Below are positions 1 to 8,958 of a stretch of 64,000 nt of DNA, piece by piece; the stretch's first letter is position 1, and each line of letters opens with the position of its first letter. The position numbers and the translations under genes were made by a program. The notes under the pieces are model-generated. The model ran no database searches. It was not told where the DNA came from and was given only the letters and a program-made list of their open reading frames with translations. Origin of the DNA: ATZT02 sp964655115 (lineage in GTDB: Bacteria; Actinomycetota; Actinomycetes; S36-B12; UBA5976); the NCBI GenBank assembly GCA_964655115.1, contig CAZZKM010000001.1, forward strand, positions 62,001 through 126,000, written 5' to 3'.

Positions 1-225
1 ATCGATTTTGCACATGAATTAAAAAAGGAATGGTTTGAGGGTGCAAAATCAGTAGGACTTACCAGTGGTGCATCTGTACCTGAAGAATTAGTAAATGGTG
101 TTTTGAAATGGTTAGATGAAAATGGTTTTGGTGATGTTGAAGAAGTTGAAACCATCGAAGAACATATTCAGTTTGCTTTACCAGTTGAAATTAGAAAAGA
201 TTTAAAAGCTGCTCTTAAGAATTAA
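1..225 (+). CDS. ispH: 4-hydroxy-3-methylbut-2-enyl diphosphate reductase, C-terminal end (partial)
   Basis: The window opens inside this gene; the last 74 codons are visible and end with TAA. The tail reads VGLTSGASVPEELV followed by an acidic stretch and then FALPVEIRKDL, which is the characteristic end of IspH/LytB. IspH is a cytoplasmic [4Fe-4S] enzyme that makes IPP and DMAPP in the last step of the MEP isoprenoid pathway. The cluster cysteines lie upstream of the window, so intactness cannot be judged. It is followed by a DUF6542 gene and ychF, the usual actinobacterial order. Its last 11 bases overlap the 3' end of the convergent DUF6542 gene. Confidence 0.9.
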   Translation: MDFAHELKKEWFEGAKSVGLTSGASVPEELVNGVLKWLDENGFGDVEEVETIEEHIQFALPVEIRKDLKAALKN

Positions 226-865
226 ATCTTTTAACTCTTATGTAAGTAATTAAGAATGCTAAAACAGTTGATCCAACCATCCAAGGTGCATTAAAAGCTA
301 AAGTTGTCAAAAGCATTGCAACTTGTTTGAGCATAAAACTTCCGGCAGAACTTAAAGTTAACTGTCCAAGAATTAAGACAATTAGGAAATAGGCGATAGG
401 GCCTGAAATAACTGGATCCCAATAATGTCTTGATTCAATAGTTGCGGCTAGATAAATAAGAGTCATAGAATAAGCAAGACTTGTAATAATTCCAATTCTT
501 CCAGTTAGTAATACGTCTAATAATCCAATAACTAGTGGCACAACCAAAATTAAAATTACTGCAGTTTTTGCAGGAAGCGGCGGTTGAAGCCAAGAAACTC
601 TTTGCGCAAAAGAAATTCTTTCTCTTTCTTCTTGTTGAAGTTGTTCAGTTAAAACTGGATTACTTGAAGTTCCTTTATAAAAGTTTTCAACTTTTTTTGC
701 AATTTCTTGGGAATCAGCAAATTTATCTGTTGCAGCAGATTCTTTTCTTCTAGCTAGTGCTGGATAAGCGTTTTCACTTTGTGGACCAGTTGCGCCAACT
801 GCGCGATAGTAACGAGGTTCTAATTCTCTTTTGTTATCTTCAGCCACGAGTACTACCGTATCCAA
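215..865 (-). CDS. DUF6542-type membrane protein
   Basis: A 216-residue protein with a soluble, charged N-terminal half (about residues 1-95). Four predicted hydrophobic segments follow between about 100 and 210 (AVILILVVPLVIGLLDVL, the stretch around SLAYSMTLIYLAATI, AYFLIVLILG and APWMVGSTVLAFLITYI). Position between ispH and ychF and this architecture match the actinobacterial DUF6542 family (Rv1111c-like in M. tuberculosis, from memory). The start used is TTG; a downstream in-frame GTG is possible. Function is unknown. Its stop overlaps the end of ispH, so the two genes converge without a terminator between them. Confidence 0.7.
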   Translation of the reverse strand: MDTVVLVAEDNKRELEPRYYRAVGATGPQSENAYPALARRKESAATDKFADSQEIAKKVENFYKGTSSNPVLTEQLQQEERERISFAQRVSWLQPPLPAKTAVILILVVPLVIGLLDVLLTGRIGIITSLAYSMTLIYLAATIESRHYWDPVISGPIAYFLIVLILGQLTLSSAGSFMLKQVAMLLTTLAFNAPWMVGSTVLAFLITYIRVKRFNS

Positions 866-876
866 TAACTATTGAA

Positions 877-2007
877 TTAGTCGTCCAGGCCTTCTAGTTC
901 TAACTTTCCAGTCTCACCGCTATATCGAGAGTTGGTTAATCCTGTGGAGATTTCTTCAGGTGCATCAATTTGTTTATTACTTGGCACACCCTTTTGGGCA
1001 AGTCGTTTAGCTTGAGAAACCGCTTGTCGATCAAATGAAGAAACAAAACTGTTATAGCCATCAACTGCTTTATTTAATCCAGCTCTTAAATTTTCAATAT
1101 GTTCAACTAATTTTGCTAATCGCTTAAGCATTTCTGCTCCCATATTTCGTATTTCTTCAGCATTACTATTTAAATCCTTTTCATTCCAACCAAAAGCAAT
1201 AGTTCTTAAAAGACCTAGCATGGTAGTTGGTGTTGCAGGAATTACATTTTTTCCAAAAGCTTTTTCCAATAACAAACCATCAAAATCTAGCGCTGCTGTT
1301 AATAAAGATTCAAATGGTAAGAATAAAATCACAAAATTTGGAGATTTACTACCAGTTGATTGATATTGCTTATTTGATAATTCATTTATTCTTTTAAGTA
1401 AATCTTTAGAATGCTTATCCAGTAATGAATTTCTTTGAGCTAAATCTTCAAAACCCATGGCATCAAAGAAAGCATCCCAAGGAAATTTTGCATCAATTAC
1501 AACTTCGCCACCACCTGCAAGCAAGATTGAAATATCTGGACGAGCAATTCCATCTTCAGCAACTCTGGAATCTTGTCTTAAAAAATGTGTACCTTCTATT
1601 AAGCCTGCATGTTTGAGTAGTTGCTCTAATTGCATTTCGCCATATTGGCCCCTGGTTTGACCTTTACCCATAGCCGCAGCAATTTGTCTAGTAGAGGTAT
1701 CTAAGGATTCATTTCTTTCTTTAATCAATTTCATTTCAGTTTTTAATATGGATTCTGCTTCAATTCTTCTTCTATCGGCATCTTCAGACTTTATTTTTAA
1801 TTCATCAATTGCTTTTTGTACAGGTTTTAGCATTTGATCTATTGAAGTTGCGGCAAGATTTGCTTGTTCTAATGTGGTGTTTCTTTCTTCTAATGATTGA
1901 ACTTTTCCTTGTAATAGAACAGATCTTTGTTTTCCAATAAACCAAGCAAATGGTGAAGCAATAACTACACCAATGACTATTCCTAAAATTAAACTTGTTA
2001 TTTGCAT
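877..2007 (-). CDS. rmuC: RmuC family DNA recombination protein
   Basis: A 376-residue RmuC homologue. Residues 1-22 form one N-terminal membrane segment (ILGIVIGVVIASPFAWFIG). Residues 30-110 are a predicted coiled coil, and a nuclease-like RmuC domain follows with conserved pieces such as GQYGEMQLEQLL, PDISILL, VVIDAKFPWDAF and FVILFLPFESLL. RmuC proteins limit recombination at inverted repeats, and some members act in anti-phage or DNA-end processing; the biochemical role is not fixed. It lies between DUF6542 and the divergent ychF, as in other actinobacteria. It starts with ATG 63 bases from the divergent ychF start. Confidence 0.88.
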   Translation of the reverse strand: MQITSLILGIVIGVVIASPFAWFIGKQRSVLLQGKVQSLEERNTTLEQANLAATSIDQMLKPVQKAIDELKIKSEDADRRRIEAESILKTEMKLIKERNESLDTSTRQIAAAMGKGQTRGQYGEMQLEQLLKHAGLIEGTHFLRQDSRVAEDGIARPDISILLAGGGEVVIDAKFPWDAFFDAMGFEDLAQRNSLLDKHSKDLLKRINELSNKQYQSTGSKSPNFVILFLPFESLLTAALDFDGLLLEKAFGKNVIPATPTTMLGLLRTIAFGWNEKDLNSNAEEIRNMGAEMLKRLAKLVEHIENLRAGLNKAVDGYNSFVSSFDRQAVSQAKRLAQKGVPSNKQIDAPEEISTGLTNSRYSGETGKLELEGLDD

Positions 2008-2070
2008 ATATATAAGTGTGTATTAATGGGCTGACAATCGCATCCTGGACTCGCCAATAGGATAGAAACT

Positions 2071-3144
2071 ATGGCTTTATCCGTGGGAATTGTTGGTTTA
2101 CCTAATGTTGGTAAATCTACTTTGTTTAATGCGTTAACTAAAAATAATGTTTTAGCAGCTAATTACCCTTTTGCCACAATTGAGCCAAATGTTGGGGTAG
2201 TAGGTGTTCCTGATGAAAGATTAAAAACTTTAGCCAACATTTTTTCTTCCCAAGAAATACTTCCTGCCACAGTTTCATTTGTTGATATCGCAGGAATTGT
2301 TAAAGGTGCATCAGAAGGTGCAGGACTAGGAAATAAATTTTTAGCAAACATTAGAGAAACAGATGCAATTTGTCAGGTTATTCGAGTTTTTGAAGATCCA
2401 GATGTAGTTCACGTTGATGGAAAAGTTTCACCTTTAGATGACATTGAAACAATTAATACAGAATTAATTCTTGCTGACATTCAAACTATTGATAAAGCAA
2501 TTCCTAGATTGGAAAAAGAAGCTCGAGGTAACAAAGAAAAAACAGAGCTTCTAGAAGAAGCAAAAAAAGCAAGAACAGCACTTGATACAGGAAAAACTGT
2601 ATTTGCTGCCAAATTAGATTTAAAAGTATTAAAAGAACTGTTTCTTTTAACTGCTAAACCTTTTCTTTATGTATTTAATGTTGATGAATCAGGCTTAGGT
2701 AATGAATTGTTACAGGCACCTTTACGTAAATTAGTAGAACCTGCTGAGGCAATTTTTGTGAATGCAAAATTAGAAACAGATTTAGCAGAATTAAGTGAAG
2801 AAGAAGCAAAAGACTTATTATTATCTGTTGGTCAAAGTGAATCAGGTTTAGCTAGATTGGCTAGAGTAGCCTTTGACACCTTAGGTTTGCAGACTTATTT
2901 GACTGCTGGTCCAAAAGAAGCAAGAGCTTGGACTATTCATAAAGGTGACACAGCCCCTGAAGCTGCAGGTGTAATTCATACTGATTTTCAAAAAGGATTT
3001 ATTAAAGCTGAAATTGTTTCCTTTAAAGATTTAGTTGAAGCAGGCTCACTTAATGAAGCAAAAGCAAAAGGCAAAGTTCGAATGGAAGGAAAAGATTACG
3101 TCATGCAAGACGGTGACGTAGTTGAATTTAGATTCAACGTTTAA
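2071..3144 (+). CDS. ychF: Ribosome-binding ATPase YchF (Obg family)
   Basis: A 357-residue YchF/OLA1-type P-loop protein of normal length. It has the G1 motif GLPNVGKST at residues 9-17, the G3 region DIAGIVKGASEGAGLGNKFL, and FNVDE in place of the GTP-selective NKxD near residue 205, which fits ATP rather than GTP use. The C-terminal third is the TGS domain (from about LQTYLTAGPKEARAW to DGDVVEFRF). It binds ribosomes and affects translation and stress responses. It is divergent from rmuC and is followed after 9 bases by typA, probably in one transcript. Confidence 0.96.
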   Translation: MALSVGIVGLPNVGKSTLFNALTKNNVLAANYPFATIEPNVGVVGVPDERLKTLANIFSSQEILPATVSFVDIAGIVKGASEGAGLGNKFLANIRETDAICQVIRVFEDPDVVHVDGKVSPLDDIETINTELILADIQTIDKAIPRLEKEARGNKEKTELLEEAKKARTALDTGKTVFAAKLDLKVLKELFLLTAKPFLYVFNVDESGLGNELLQAPLRKLVEPAEAIFVNAKLETDLAELSEEEAKDLLLSVGQSESGLARLARVAFDTLGLQTYLTAGPKEARAWTIHKGDTAPEAAGVIHTDFQKGFIKAEIVSFKDLVEAGSLNEAKAKGKVRMEGKDYVMQDGDVVEFRFNV

Positions 3145-3153
3145 AAGGGATAA

Positions 3154-5022
3154 ATGACAATAAAAACTAGAGAAGACATTAGAAATTTAGCAATCATCGC
3201 TCACGTTGATCATGGAAAAACTACTTTGGTTGATGCCATGTTATGGCAATCAGGTGCATTTAGAGAAAACCAAGATGTGAATGAAAGAGTCATGGACTCA
3301 ACAGATTTAGAAAGAGAAAAAGGCATCACAATTTTGGCAAAAAATACTGCCATTAAATATGTAGAAAAAGATTTAGCACCAAATGGAGTAATCATCAATA
3401 TTGTTGATACTCCAGGTCACGCCGATTTTGGAGGCGAAGTTGAACGCGGACTTGAAATGGTTGACGGAGTTGTTTTATTAGTTGATGCAAGTGAAGGACC
3501 ACTCCCACAAACTAGATTTGTGTTAAGAAAAGCTTTACAAAAAAGATTACCCGTAATTTTAGTTATTAATAAAACAGATAGATCAGATTCAAGAATTGAA
3601 GCAGTAGTAAATGAAACTTATGATTTATTTATTGATCTGGCAGATGATTCAATGACACACGTTTTAGATTTTCCAATTGTTTATGCTTCAGCTAGAGCAG
3701 GACGTGCCAGTTTAAATAGACCACCTGATGGCAGTGTGCCAGATTCAGAAAATTTAAGACCTTTATTTGAAACTATTTTAAAAACTGTTCCAGCACCAAC
3801 ATTTGAAGAAAATGCTCCATTACAAGCTCATGTTACAAACCTTGATGCTTCAGCTTATTTAGGACGACTTGCACTTTGTCGAGTAAGAAATGGAACTATC
3901 AAAAAAGGTCAAACTGTTTCTTGGATGAAAACAAATGGAGAAGTGCAAAAAGTAAAAATTAGTGAATTACTTATTACCCAAGCTTTAGAAAGAGTTCCAG
4001 TTGAAGAAGCTGGCCCTGGAGATTTAATTGCTGTTGCTGGAATTGAAGAAATCACTATTGGGGAAACTTTGGCAGATGCTGAAAATCCTGTTGCATTACC
4101 TGTAATCAAAGTCGATGAACCAAGTATTTCTATGTTTATTGGTACTAATACTTCTCCTTTAGCTGGAAAATCTGGAACTAAAATGACAGCCAGATTATTA
4201 AAAAACCGATTAGATCAAGAATTAATTGGAAATGTTTCATTAAGAGTTTTTGACACAGATAGACCTGATACTTGGGAAGTTCAAGGTAGAGGTGAATTAC
4301 AACTTGCAATTTTAGTTGAAATTATGAGACGAGAAGGTTTTGAATTAACTGTTGGTAAACCTCAAGTAGTTACAAAAACAATTGATGGCAAAGTTCATGA
4401 ACCAGTTGAAAGATTAACTATTGATGTACCAGAAGATTTTGTTGGAGTAGTGACACAATTACTTGGGTTAAGAAAAGGTCGTATGGAACAAATGACAAAT
4501 CACGGAAGTGGTTGGGTCAGAATGGAATATTTAGTTCCAGCCAGAGGTCTTATTGGATTTAGAACTGAATTTTTAACTGAAACTCGTGGTACTGGATTAA
4601 TGCATCATGTGTTTGATAGATATGAACCTTGGCATGGTGAAGTAAGAACTAGACCAACCGGATCATTAATTGCAGATAGATCAGGTGCTGCAACTTCTTA
4701 TGCTGCATTTTCAATTCAAGAAAGAGGATCACTATTTATTGGTCCAGGAATTGAAGTTTACGAAGGAATGATTATTGGAGAAAATTCTCGAGCAGATGAC
4801 ATGGATGTAAATATCACTAAAGAAAAGAAGTTAACCAATATGAGAGCTTCTGGTTCTGATGACACAGTTCATTTAGTGCCACCAAAATTAATGTCTTTAG
4901 AGCAATCCTTGGAATTTTTAAGAGAAGACGAATGTGTGGAAGTCACCCCTGAAACTGTTCGAATTCGGAAAGTGATTTTGAACCAAGGTGAGAGAAATCG
5001 CGCTAAATCACGCAATAAATAG
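3154..5022 (+). CDS. typA: Translational GTPase TypA/BipA
   Basis: A 622-residue TypA, close to the usual length. The GTPase motifs are [10 protein letters not shown] near residues 16-25, the switch I region with [24 protein letters not shown], and NKTDR. They are followed by EF-G-like domains II, III and V and the TypA-specific C-terminal domain with NMRASGSDD near residue 565. It is a ribosome-associated GTPase used in ribosome assembly and stress adaptation. In Streptomyces an oligopeptide (BldK-type) ABC system also follows typA and precedes mshB (from memory); here a peptide ABC operon begins 80 bases downstream. Confidence 0.96.
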   Translation: MTIKTREDIRNLAIIAHVDHGKTTLVDAMLWQSGAFRENQDVNERVMDSTDLEREKGITILAKNTAIKYVEKDLAPNGVIINIVDTPGHADFGGEVERGLEMVDGVVLLVDASEGPLPQTRFVLRKALQKRLPVILVINKTDRSDSRIEAVVNETYDLFIDLADDSMTHVLDFPIVYASARAGRASLNRPPDGSVPDSENLRPLFETILKTVPAPTFEENAPLQAHVTNLDASAYLGRLALCRVRNGTIKKGQTVSWMKTNGEVQKVKISELLITQALERVPVEEAGPGDLIAVAGIEEITIGETLADAENPVALPVIKVDEPSISMFIGTNTSPLAGKSGTKMTARLLKNRLDQELIGNVSLRVFDTDRPDTWEVQGRGELQLAILVEIMRREGFELTVGKPQVVTKTIDGKVHEPVERLTIDVPEDFVGVVTQLLGLRKGRMEQMTNHGSGWVRMEYLVPARGLIGFRTEFLTETRGTGLMHHVFDRYEPWHGEVRTRPTGSLIADRSGAATSYAAFSIQERGSLFIGPGIEVYEGMIIGENSRADDMDVNITKEKKLTNMRASGSDDTVHLVPPKLMSLEQSLEFLREDECVEVTPETVRIRKVILNQGERNRAKSRNK

Positions 5023-5034
5023 ACATTGTGCCTT

Positions 5035-5088
5035 TTGTCTAATCCCTATTCAGTACTAGATTAGAGCACACTGATTTTCAAAATAGGG
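5035..5088 (+). promoter_or_regulatory. Candidate promoter with inverted repeat and SD-pairing element upstream of the peptide ABC operon
   Basis: TTGTCT (5035-5040), 16 bases, then TAGATT (5057-5062) make a plausible sigma-70-type promoter. An inverted repeat, TCTAATC (5038-5044) and GATTAGA (5059-5065), spans both hexamers and could be an operator. CCCTATT (5044-5050) is also complementary to AATAGGG (5082-5088), which overlaps the AGGGAAG ribosome site of the TTG-started permease gene. No transcript data are available, so the operator reading and the RNA reading cannot be separated. Confidence 0.4.
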
Positions 5089-5102
5089 AAGTGATTTAAG
5101 AA

Positions 5103-6065
5103 TTGACAATTGAACAGGTGAATCAAATTCAAGGCAGATCTCCTGCACAATTGGCTTGGCTTAGATTTAAAAAAGATAAAGTAGCAATCTTTGCTCTTTT
5201 CTTTTCAAGCTTCATTATTCTGCTTGCTTTATTTGCTCCATTTGTAACAAGTCTTCTTAATATTGATCCATACACCTTAAATAAAGAAACTTTAAATGAA
5301 TTTGGTTTACCAAATTCTTCGTTTGGTGGTATTAGTAAAGCCCATCCTTTAGGTGTAGAACCTGGAACTGGTCGAGATATTTTGGCCAGACTAATTTATG
5401 GGGCAAGAATTTCATTAATTGTTGCACTCTTATCTACTTTTTTTACTACATTAATTGGAGTTACTTTAGGAATATGGGCAGGTTATAAAAGAGGTTTAGT
5501 TGACACTGTTATTGGTAGAACTATTGATTTACTTTTAGCATTTCCAAGTTTGTTATTAATTATTGCTCTTGCTCCAGTAATACCTGCTCGTTTAGTTGGC
5601 TGGGGTTTACCTGAAGGAAATGTTTCTCGAATGGCATACATCATTTTGGTTTTATCTTTATTTGGCTGGACTTATATTGCTCGCGTAATGCGTGGACAAG
5701 CTTTGAGTTTAAGAGAAAGAGAATTTGTAGCAGCTGCTCAAGCAAGTGGAGCAAAAACTTCTTACATGGTTTTTAGAGAAATTTTACCTAATCTTTGGGC
5801 ACCAATAATTGTTTATGCATCATTGACAGTTCCTGGTTACATTGCAATTGAAGCAACATTTTCATTTTTAGGTTTAGGTGTTGTTGCCCCAACTCCAGCA
5901 CTAGGTGCAATGTTGGCAGATTCTGTTAGATATTTCAGATCTGATCCAACTTATTTATTTATCCCAGGCACCGCATTGTTTTTACTTGTATTAGCTTTCA
6001 ATCTTTTTGGTGATGGTTTACGTGATGCTCTTGATCCCAAAGGAGAAAGAGCGCAAAAAATATAA
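5103..6065 (+). CDS. Oligopeptide ABC transporter permease (DppC/OppC type)
   Basis: A 320-residue inner-membrane permease of the DppC/OppC family. It has an N-terminal membrane segment near residues 27-50, the family phrase HPLGVEPGTGRDILARLIYGARISL, several further membrane segments, and the EAA loop around ASGAKTSYMVFREILPNL that contacts the ATPase. It ends FGDGLRDALDPKGER, typical of the family. The TTG start is supported by AGGGAAG about 10 bases upstream. Oddly, this C-type permease lies first in the operon, ahead of the binding protein, and is split from the B-type permease; the usual order is A-B-C-D-F. Confidence 0.93.
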   Translation: MTIEQVNQIQGRSPAQLAWLRFKKDKVAIFALFFSSFIILLALFAPFVTSLLNIDPYTLNKETLNEFGLPNSSFGGISKAHPLGVEPGTGRDILARLIYGARISLIVALLSTFFTTLIGVTLGIWAGYKRGLVDTVIGRTIDLLLAFPSLLLIIALAPVIPARLVGWGLPEGNVSRMAYIILVLSLFGWTYIARVMRGQALSLREREFVAAAQASGAKTSYMVFREILPNLWAPIIVYASLTVPGYIAIEATFSFLGLGVVAPTPALGAMLADSVRYFRSDPTYLFIPGTALFLLVLAFNLFGDGLRDALDPKGERAQKI

Positions 6066-6072
6066 ATGGTTT

Positions 6073-6152
6073 CTGTTTAGTGCTTGCAAGACTAAACAGA
6101 GGTTAGAAAATTAAACATTTTCTAACAACAGTTAAGGCAACGATGCTTTAAC
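6073..6152 (+). promoter_or_regulatory. Three tandem stem-loops in the leader of the peptide-binding protein gene
   Basis: Three consecutive hairpins fill the 103-base gap before the binding-protein gene. The first is CTGTTTAGT (6073-6081) with ACTAAACAG (6091-6099). The second is GTTAGAAAA (6102-6110) with TTTTCTAAC (6118-6126). The third is GTTAAGGCA (6131-6139) with TGCTTTAAC (6144-6152), one G-T pair, followed by TTTT. A good GGGAGG ribosome site follows at about 6159-6164. They could protect the binding-protein mRNA from decay or attenuate read-through from the permease. Confidence 0.55.
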
Positions 6153-6168
6153 TTTTAAGGGAGGACAA

Positions 6169-7908
6169 ATGAAGTTAAATTCACGCACCAAATTCGGTGT
6201 CGTGGTTGCAGCTGCTGCATTGCTGTTATCAGCATGTGGTGGTGGAGGTGGAACTTCATCTGGTGGAACTGGAGAAGCAAGTCAAGGCGGAACAATTACT
6301 TTCTTGACAATTGCAGAACAGTTCAATCACGTTGATCCACAACGTAACTACACAGGTCAAGATCTTGCATTCTTTGGAGGGTTTGTAAACCGTACATTAA
6401 CTTCGTACGCATACGAACAAGGTCCAGCTGGTGCAGAACTTGTAGCTGATATGGCAACAGATACCGGTACAACTACCGATGGTGGAAAGACTTGGTCTTT
6501 CACACTTCGTGATGGTCTTACTTGGGAAGATGGCAGTGAAGTAACTTGCCAAGATGTTGCATACGGAACAAGCCGTGTATTCGCAACCGACATCATCGTT
6601 GATGGTCCAACATATGCAATCTCATATTTGGATATTCCTACAGATGCCGAAGGCAATAGCCAATATCCAGGCCCATACAAAGCAACAGCTGAACAACAAG
6701 CTTTGTATGACAACGCAGTTTCATGTGATGGCAAAACAATCACTTTCAAGTTGAACAAAGTTGTTGCAGACTTCAACTACACAGTGACATTGCTTGCATT
6801 TGCACCAGTACCAAAAGCTAAAGACACTGGTGAAAAATATGATGACGCTGTTGTTTCAAATGGACCATACAAAATTGAGTCTTATGTAAAAGCTCAAAAC
6901 ATGACATTGGTTCGTAACGAAAACTGGAATCCAGACTCAGATCCATTGCGTAAAGCTTACCCAGACAAAATCGTGGTTAACTTTGCACAAGATCAAGCAG
7001 TTATTGATTCACGTTTGATCGCATCTGCCGGTGATGATGCATTCGCAGTATCACTTGATGGAATTCAAACTGAAAATCTTCAAACAATTTTCGGTGATGA
7101 CCAATTTGCAGATCGTCGTGTAAACGAACAAGATCCATATGCAATTTATACCGCTATCAACGTTAAAAAAGTTCCTTGCTTACCTGTAAGAAAAGCAATC
7201 TTTTTAGCACTTGATCGCGAAGCTTTAAGAACTGCTAATGGTGGCGAATATGTAGGTGACTTGGCTGACGGATTTATTTCCCCAACCTTGGCAACTGATT
7301 ATGCGCCAAACACTCTTCCTGAAGGTCTACAAGATGCAGGAAATCCAGATGCAGCAAAAGCTGAATTGGAAAAAGCAAAAACTGAATGTCCAGATGTCTA
7401 CGCAAAAGCAACTGGTGCAGGTTTAGTTTTTGATCATCCAGATACTCCACAATGGGGCAAGAACGTTGCTGTGTGGATTGAATCTGAAAAAGAAGCAGGA
7501 ATCGTAATCAAATCAAATCCAATTGAGCCTGGTAAGTACTACTCAGTTGTGATGGATACAGCTCTTCAAGGCGACATCAGTCGTTCAGGTTGGGCTGCAG
7601 ATTGGTTGAATGCTTCAACAGTTTTGCCAGAACTTTTCGGTGAAGGTGGATTTAACATTTCACAAAACCAAGAAGATCCAGCATTTCCTGCATACAAAGC
7701 ATTGATGGATGAAGCATTAGCTACAACCGATCGTGCTGCACAAGCAGAAATCTGGAAGAAAGCAAATCAATATGCACTAGATCAAGTTTGGGCAATTCCA
7801 AGCTGGTTTGGTCGTTCACAAGAATTCCGTGGATCAAAGATCGGCGGAGGTTATTTGTGGTACCCATACGGTTCACATAACTTCTCTGCTCTCTACGTAA
7901 TTCAGTAA
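6169..7908 (+). CDS. Peptide ABC transporter substrate-binding lipoprotein (family 5, DppA/OppA type)
   Basis: A 579-residue secreted lipoprotein. It has a signal peptide with lipobox LLSAC (Cys23) and a Gly/Ser-rich linker. The mature SBP_bac_5 domain has TDGGKTWSFTLRDGLTWEDG, the family phrase AYGTSRVF and a C-terminal WAIPSWFGRSQEF region. It captures peptides outside the membrane for the permeases and ATPases in the same operon. Codon use is less A/T-extreme than in the permease genes (more AAC, TTC, CGT and CAC), resembling groEL and ribosomal genes, which suggests very high expression. It is flanked by stem-loops on both sides. The exact peptide range cannot be read from sequence. Confidence 0.94.
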   Translation: MKLNSRTKFGVVVAAAALLLSACGGGGGTSSGGTGEASQGGTITFLTIAEQFNHVDPQRNYTGQDLAFFGGFVNRTLTSYAYEQGPAGAELVADMATDTGTTTDGGKTWSFTLRDGLTWEDGSEVTCQDVAYGTSRVFATDIIVDGPTYAISYLDIPTDAEGNSQYPGPYKATAEQQALYDNAVSCDGKTITFKLNKVVADFNYTVTLLAFAPVPKAKDTGEKYDDAVVSNGPYKIESYVKAQNMTLVRNENWNPDSDPLRKAYPDKIVVNFAQDQAVIDSRLIASAGDDAFAVSLDGIQTENLQTIFGDDQFADRRVNEQDPYAIYTAINVKKVPCLPVRKAIFLALDREALRTANGGEYVGDLADGFISPTLATDYAPNTLPEGLQDAGNPDAAKAELEKAKTECPDVYAKATGAGLVFDHPDTPQWGKNVAVWIESEKEAGIVIKSNPIEPGKYYSVVMDTALQGDISRSGWAADWLNASTVLPELFGEGGFNISQNQEDPAFPAYKALMDEALATTDRAAQAEIWKKANQYALDQVWAIPSWFGRSQEFRGSKIGGGYLWYPYGSHNFSALYVIQ

Positions 7909-7916
7909 TAAAAATT

Positions 7917-7950
7917 ATGGGAGCTGCAATTTATTGCAGCTCCCATTTTT
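7917..7950 (+). terminator. Intercistronic terminator/attenuator hairpin after the binding-protein gene
   Basis: A perfect 13-bp stem, ATGGGAGCTGCAA (7917-7929) with TTGCAGCTCCCAT (7934-7946), has a TTTA loop and a T run to 7950. It sits between the binding-protein gene and the next permease gene on the same strand. A partial terminator here would leave more binding-protein mRNA than permease and ATPase mRNA, a common arrangement in ABC operons. Confidence 0.85.
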
Positions 7951-7965
7951 AAAGAAAGGTTAAAC

Positions 7966-8958
7966 ATGGCACGTTTTATTGTCAGACGTTTAGCTTTTAT
8001 GATTGTGCTACTTATTGTTGTTTCTATAACAACTTTTTTATTATTTAGTGTTTTACCAGTAGATCCTGCATCTTTAAGTTGTGGTCAACATTGCACGCCA
8101 GAAAAAATTGAAGCAAACAGAATTCGTTTAGGTTATGACCAACCAATACTGACGCAATATTTCACTTATATGAAGGGAATATTTTTTGGCAGAACTTATG
8201 GTGAAGGAGCACAAGCTTTTTCTTGTCCTGCACCAAGTCTTGGCTATTCCTTCTATCGAGGTCAATGTGTAACTTCAATGGTTGCTAATGCTTTACCGGC
8301 CACAATTTCCTTAACAATTGGTGCAACTGTTATTTGGTTATTGATGGGTATTGGACTCGGTGTAGTTTCTGCGGTGAAAAAAGGAAAAGCGCTAGATCGC
8401 ATTAGTACAGGTTTTGCAATATTTGGCTTATCAATGCCAACATTTTTTATTGGTTTACTACTTATTTATATCTTTATTATTTGGCTTCCTATATTTCCGT
8501 TTCCAAGTTATGTTTCAGTTTTTGAAGATCCTGTTTCTTGGTATCAAACTATGTTTTTACCTTGGTGCACTGTGGCAATAGTTTCGGCAGCTTTATATAC
8601 CCGGTTAACAAGAGATGGAATGCTTGAAACTATGAGTGAAGATTATGTTCGCTTAGCAATATCTAAAGGATTATCAAGAAAAAAAGTTTTATTTAAGTAT
8701 GTTTTAAGAGGTGCAATAACTCCAATTGTCACAATTGCTGGCTTAGATATTGCAGTTTTATTAGGAGGAGCAATTATTACTGAGTCAGTTTTTGGTTTAC
8801 CAGGAATGGGAAGACTTGCATTTAACTCAGTTTCTGATTCAGATTTACCAGTAATTGCAGGAATTACTTTGATTACCGCATTTATCGTAGTTGTAGCAAA
8901 TGCAATTGTAGATATTTTGTATGCAGTGTTAGACCCAAGAGTAAGACTTGAAGCATGA
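7966..8958 (+). CDS. Oligopeptide ABC transporter permease (DppB/OppB type)
   Basis: A 330-residue permease with an N-terminal membrane segment (residues 9-30) followed by a periplasmic part, then membrane segments and the EAA-loop region around KGLSRKKVLFKYVLRGAITP. The family end phrase ITESVFGLPGMGRLAF and VDILYAVLDPRVRL are present. It pairs with the C-type permease at the head of the operon to form the channel. The ATG follows AAAGAAAGG. Its stop overlaps the start of the next ATPase gene by 4 bases (ATGA), so the two are translationally coupled. Two Cys pairs in the exported loop (CGQHC, and a later pair) are unusual and may form disulfides. Confidence 0.93.
   Translation: MARFIVRRLAFMIVLLIVVSITTFLLFSVLPVDPASLSCGQHCTPEKIEANRIRLGYDQPILTQYFTYMKGIFFGRTYGEGAQAFSCPAPSLGYSFYRGQCVTSMVANALPATISLTIGATVIWLLMGIGLGVVSAVKKGKALDRISTGFAIFGLSMPTFFIGLLLIYIFIIWLPIFPFPSYVSVFEDPVSWYQTMFLPWCTVAIVSAALYTRLTRDGMLETMSEDYVRLAISKGLSRKKVLFKYVLRGAITPIVTIAGLDIAVLLGGAIITESVFGLPGMGRLAFNSVSDSDLPVIAGITLITAFIVVVANAIVDILYAVLDPRVRLEA

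Noticed and set aside
6357..6776. 139-codon open frame on the minus strand
   Set aside because: It is antisense to the peptide-binding lipoprotein and has no start signal or motifs.
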